Assembly (NCBI GenBank): GCA_029718625.1
Contig: CM056379.1
Coordinates: 58,121,626 to 58,185,625, forward strand
From: Synaphobranchus kaupii
Taxonomy: Eukaryota; Chordata; Actinopteri; Anguilliformes; Synaphobranchidae
Length of the DNA: 64,000 nucleotides
Direction: 5' to 3'
In this document: positions 60,781-64,000 of the stretch, piece by piece
Layout of the letters: each line of letters opens with the position of its first letter
How positions within the stretch are numbered: the stretch's first letter is position 1
The notes under the pieces: model-generated
What the model saw: the letters and a program-made list of their open reading frames with translations, nothing else
What the model was told of the DNA's origin: nothing
The model's database searches: none
Translations under genes and position numbers: made by a program

Positions 60781-61120
60781 AAAGGTCGCTCGGAGAGCGC
60801 ATCCCTCCGCCCATGCTGCATGTTGATGCATGTACCGTAAAATCAGGTATACATTGATAAGCAGTTGGAATTAGTTTTGAAGATTTGTTGGGATTATTGA
60901 AGTGCTTTTACTACTGACTCTGCAGCTCATACCATGGGCAGACAGAGTATGTATGGGTAAATATTTTCCATGTCAAAATGAAATGAAAACTAGTTAAATA
61001 TGACAGGACTGACAGCAGTAATCTTGCATGGTGTTTGATCCATTTGTCCTTGTAGGCTATCAGAGATCATTTAGTAGGCCTAGAGTATAATAAAATCTCA
61101 ATAGAAGATACATTTTGACA

Positions 61121-61233
61121 ATTAACTGGGAATCAGTTTGAACGGGTGCTACCAGCCTGATCACGTGACCTCACATTCTGTTTCACTCCCATATCAGTCT
61201 GGTAGCACCCGTTCAAACTGATTCCCAGTTAAT
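61121..61233. repeat. Perfect 35-bp palindromic hairpin
   Basis: 61121-61155 and 61199-61233 are exact inverted copies (ends ATTAACTGGGAATCAG) around a 43-nt loop. No other copy is seen in the window. Confidence 0.9.
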
Positions 61234-61641
61234 CACAACCGTTTAACTAATATGGGGCAGGGCTAATACGATGATTGTACCCACATGACTAACCCACGTT
61301 TCATTGCTCAGATTGGTTGTAGGTCTATCCAATTCCGTGCAGAATAATTTTGGTCTGCAATCGTTGATAAGGTCCCTTGGAAATCCAAAATGAATCGAGT
61401 TTCCAGTCAAACCCCATTAACTTTTTTCAAATTGGGCTTGGCGAAGCCAGGCTAATGTCATTATATCAAAATTTGTACATCTAATGTTCTTTTAACGATG
61501 TGAACAGAGTTCAATTGGCCATATTTAGCTAGCTAACTAACTAGCGTTTTTTACCTTTCTGTTGTGCGCAGGTAGTTCCCTGTAGCACCAACAGACAGAA
61601 AAAAAATGGAGCCACATTGGCTACGTTAACCATGAGAGTTC

Positions 61642-62020
61642 TGATTCACTTTAACAATACATTTTCAAGTTATTTAATACTGGTTAGGCTAACATTACCA
61701 AGCGTAACAAGCCTACAAGGTGTGTGGCTAGCTAGCCTAGAAGCTAACGCCGTTGTAATAACGTTACTATTTTGGTCACCTTCCTAAGCCAGTACACCCA
61801 AGTTCGCTACTTCTAGCTAGTGAGGTTGCCTGATTCACTTTAACAATACATTTTCAAGTTATTTAATACTGGTTAGGCTAACGTTACCAAGCGTAACAAG
61901 CCTACAAGGTGTGTGGCTAGCTAGCCTAGAAGCTAACGCCGTTGTAATAACGTTACTATTTTGGTCACCTTCCTAAGCCAGTACACCCAAGTTCGCTACT
62001 TCTAGCTAGCGAGGTTGCCT
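61642..62020. repeat. 189-bp tandem duplication
   Basis: 61642-61830 and 61831-62020 are head-to-tail and differ at only about two positions (CTAACATTACC/CTAACGTTACC and CTAGTGAGG/CTAGCGAGG). Very recent, or an assembly duplication. Confidence 0.9.
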
Positions 62021-62149
62021 GACTAGGTAGCCTATTTAAGCTTATCAGTTAATTGATGATGGCTTGAATAGGCAGATAGAATGCTAGTTAGATAGGTGAA
62101 AGAACTTCTATAGCCTATCCGTTAACCGGAACTCCGCTGGTCAATCACA

Positions 62150-62280
62150 TCGGGGGGTATGTCAGAAAACGGGTTTACTGGAATCCCTGAGTTTGCTAAC
62201 CCTGAGATTGAATTGAATTAATCTCAGGGTTAGCAAACTCAAAATTTTCACTAAACCCGCTTTCTGGAATACTCCCCCGA
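62150..62280. mobile_element. Short fold-back MITE
   Basis: 131 bp folding on itself: ends TCGGGGGGTATGTCAGAAA and the inverted TTTCTGGAATACTCCCCCGA, core GTTTGCTAACCCTGAGATT with its exact complement around a 10-bp AT centre. Confidence 0.7.
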
Positions 62281-62937
62281 ATAGTCAGTTACATCAACTA
62301 CCCAAATCGGCTAGGCTACCAATAACACAGAGAAAGGGACCACTTCACATGAACAGAAACATGTAGCGTAATAGTACGATTTTCAGAAATAATATGGTTA
62401 TTATTACCTTATATTTTCCAAGTACCTCGAATGTCGAACGTAGAGCTGTTCCTGTTGTATCCAGCAGACTAGATGTAGTTTTTCTGAAAGAGCAAACTAT
62501 TTATGCTCCGGGGTTTTAAACTTTAAAGTTGAGGACTAGTTGAGGACTGGAAGAATGGGCAATGTAAGGCATATATTCTATTTACTAAACAAAATTAGGC
62601 CAAAATTATTACACAAAAATAGAAAAACTATTCGTGGGCTTCAGTTGCTGCCCACGTTTCACTGCCTCACTGCCTGACACCATCTAGTGGTCAAAATCAC
62701 TAAACATGGTGGCGCCCCCATTGCAAAACATTGTAAACGCGTATATATTTATATTTATTTTAAAAACCACTGATCAAATCCGCTCCAAAATGTAATGGGT
62801 TCGTCCTTGGCCCATACTACACATACATACTATACTACACACAAATTGGTCTGGTAGTTTTTACGTAATCCTGCCCACAAACAAACAAACAAACATACAA
62901 ACAAACAAACTCACCCACACCACCGAAAACATACCCT

Positions 62938-63300
62938 TCGAATAAAGTAATAATTTTTAACATTTGGTCAAATATCCTTTGCATGCCATGACTTCCTGAT
63001 GTCTTTGACCCAACAACATCAAAAGACTCTTGATATCTTATTTTCTGGTACTTTACAAGCGATACTATAACGTCTCTGCATTTGAATGGATCTCTATGGG
63101 AATTGGGCGGTGGGACTACATTTAGCAGTAAATTATGCTGGAACAGTATGGAATACATGGTTGGTAAAATGGCTGTAAGTCATCAAGGGTCTGAGGTATC
63201 AAACGAGCCTCAAACCATCACTCTGCTGCCAGATATGCAGTAGATATGGATGGGTTGTTTCTCCTGACAAATTTTCCTATTGAACTCTATGGAAAAATAA
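62938..63300. repeat. Fold-back repeat, copy C (one arm)
   Basis: Matches 2577-2945 of copy A closely but lacks the second arm. It is preceded by a CAAA microsatellite (62877-62910). Confidence 0.7.
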
Positions 63301-63655
63301 TTTCAATACCAATGAAGTCCCCCTCCCACTGGTGAAACAATATTGCCTGGGCGATAACAACAACGAGAAAGATTGGTGGTGCTCATTTGAATTTCCTGTC
63401 TTTTGCGGCTTCTGACCAAGCAAAACTTCACACTTAAAACGCTGTTTTTTGTTATTAATAACCTATTGATCAGAGCAATAAGTATGTCAATAACCTTTCA
63501 AGTAAATCACAACACATCCTATGCCGTACATCTCCTGCTAGAGTACTAGAGTACTGCACTGTTCTGCCCTGATGGCCAAAGGCGCCCCAAACAATTGTGG
63601 CACAAAAATGAAGCTTGCCTTTCTGAAAAACTAAGAGACACAAGACATCTTAAGA

Positions 63656-63841
63656 CAGAGGTCCGCAATCCTATCCAGTAAGGGTGCAGGCTTTTGTTCC
63701 AACCAAGCAGTAACACACCTTACTCTACTAATGAAGGTCCTTAGCAAAGACTCCAGTGGTTGATTCGTAGAATCAGGACTGCTTGATTGGAACAAGTGTG
63801 CACCCACATCGGCCCTTTCTAGATAAGATTGAGGACCTCTG
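63656..63841. mobile_element. hAT MITE
   Basis: 186 bp with ends CAGAGGTCCGCAATCCTATC and GATAAGATTGAGGACCTCTG. Flanks TCTTAAGA and TCATAAGA match at seven of eight bases. Confidence 0.75.
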
Positions 63842-64000
63842 TCATAAGATATTCATCTGGAGTTCACTTGGGTCCAGAGAGGAGGATCGAAGCAGAAAAG
63901 AAAGAAACAGAAGTTGCACTCTTCCCCAGCCTGATGGTTAAAACAAAGGAGACGATTATATTGAATTCACTACAAGGCTCTCCCATTAGCCCAGTTTAAA

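Larger units (their letters stand above)
60781..62149. other. 5' flank, AT-rich, no gene recognised
   Basis: Apart from the listed hairpin and tandem duplication I see only ACGTTAGCTAGC-type low-complexity words. No ORF with a domain. Confidence 0.5.

Overview
The window is vertebrate nuclear DNA, almost certainly from a teleost fish. The evidence is a vertebrate gene split into many GT-AG exons, an intron landscape packed with Tc1, hAT, Harbinger-like and L2 elements, and tRNA-headed SINEs with the eel UnaL2-type 3' tail. The species cannot be fixed from the sequence. Nothing prokaryotic, no CRISPR array and no operon is present.

The only host gene I can support is a complete STAT5 gene on the minus strand. 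Its start codon is at 54218 and its stop at 8382-8384. Eighteen coding exons, all with GT-AG junctions and consistent phases, give 785 residues (human STAT5B has 787, STAT5A 794). The N-domain, coiled coil, DNA-binding domain, linker, SH2 domain (Arg618), phosphotyrosine (Tyr698) and transactivation helix are all present. The 10-nt 5' UTR stub begins at a splice acceptor, so at least one noncoding exon lies further right and was not identified. STAT5 carries signals from cytokine and growth-hormone receptors through JAK kinases to the nucleus.

Layout, left to right. 1-8381 is the 3' flank: a Harbinger-like MITE, Tc1-type ends around a fold-back repeat, unassigned DNA, then a probable 3' UTR. 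8382-54218 is the gene. Intron 16 holds an hAT element and a repeat-poor segment rich in TAAT cores. Intron 14 holds a fold-back element split by nested insertions. Intron 12 holds a TTAA-flanked element with promoter-like sequence and a SINE. Intron 8 holds a small LTR retroelement primed by tRNA-Gln. The 13.9-kb intron 7 holds L2 fragments, a 5.3-kb repeat mosaic, and three Tc1-like elements in a row, one with an intact 339-aa transposase. Intron 2 is mostly one 6.4-kb hAT insertion filled with a repeat family carrying tRNA-like modules. 54229-64000 is 5' flank with further Harbinger, hAT and inverted-repeat elements.

The most unusual structures are the cassette family with diverged tRNA-like modules, a hairpin conserved between two diverged repeat copies, the heptad TGACCNN array that starts at the stat5 stop codon, a GT-repeat abutting a stat5 splice acceptor, and a lineage-type insert in the SH2 domain at an exon junction.
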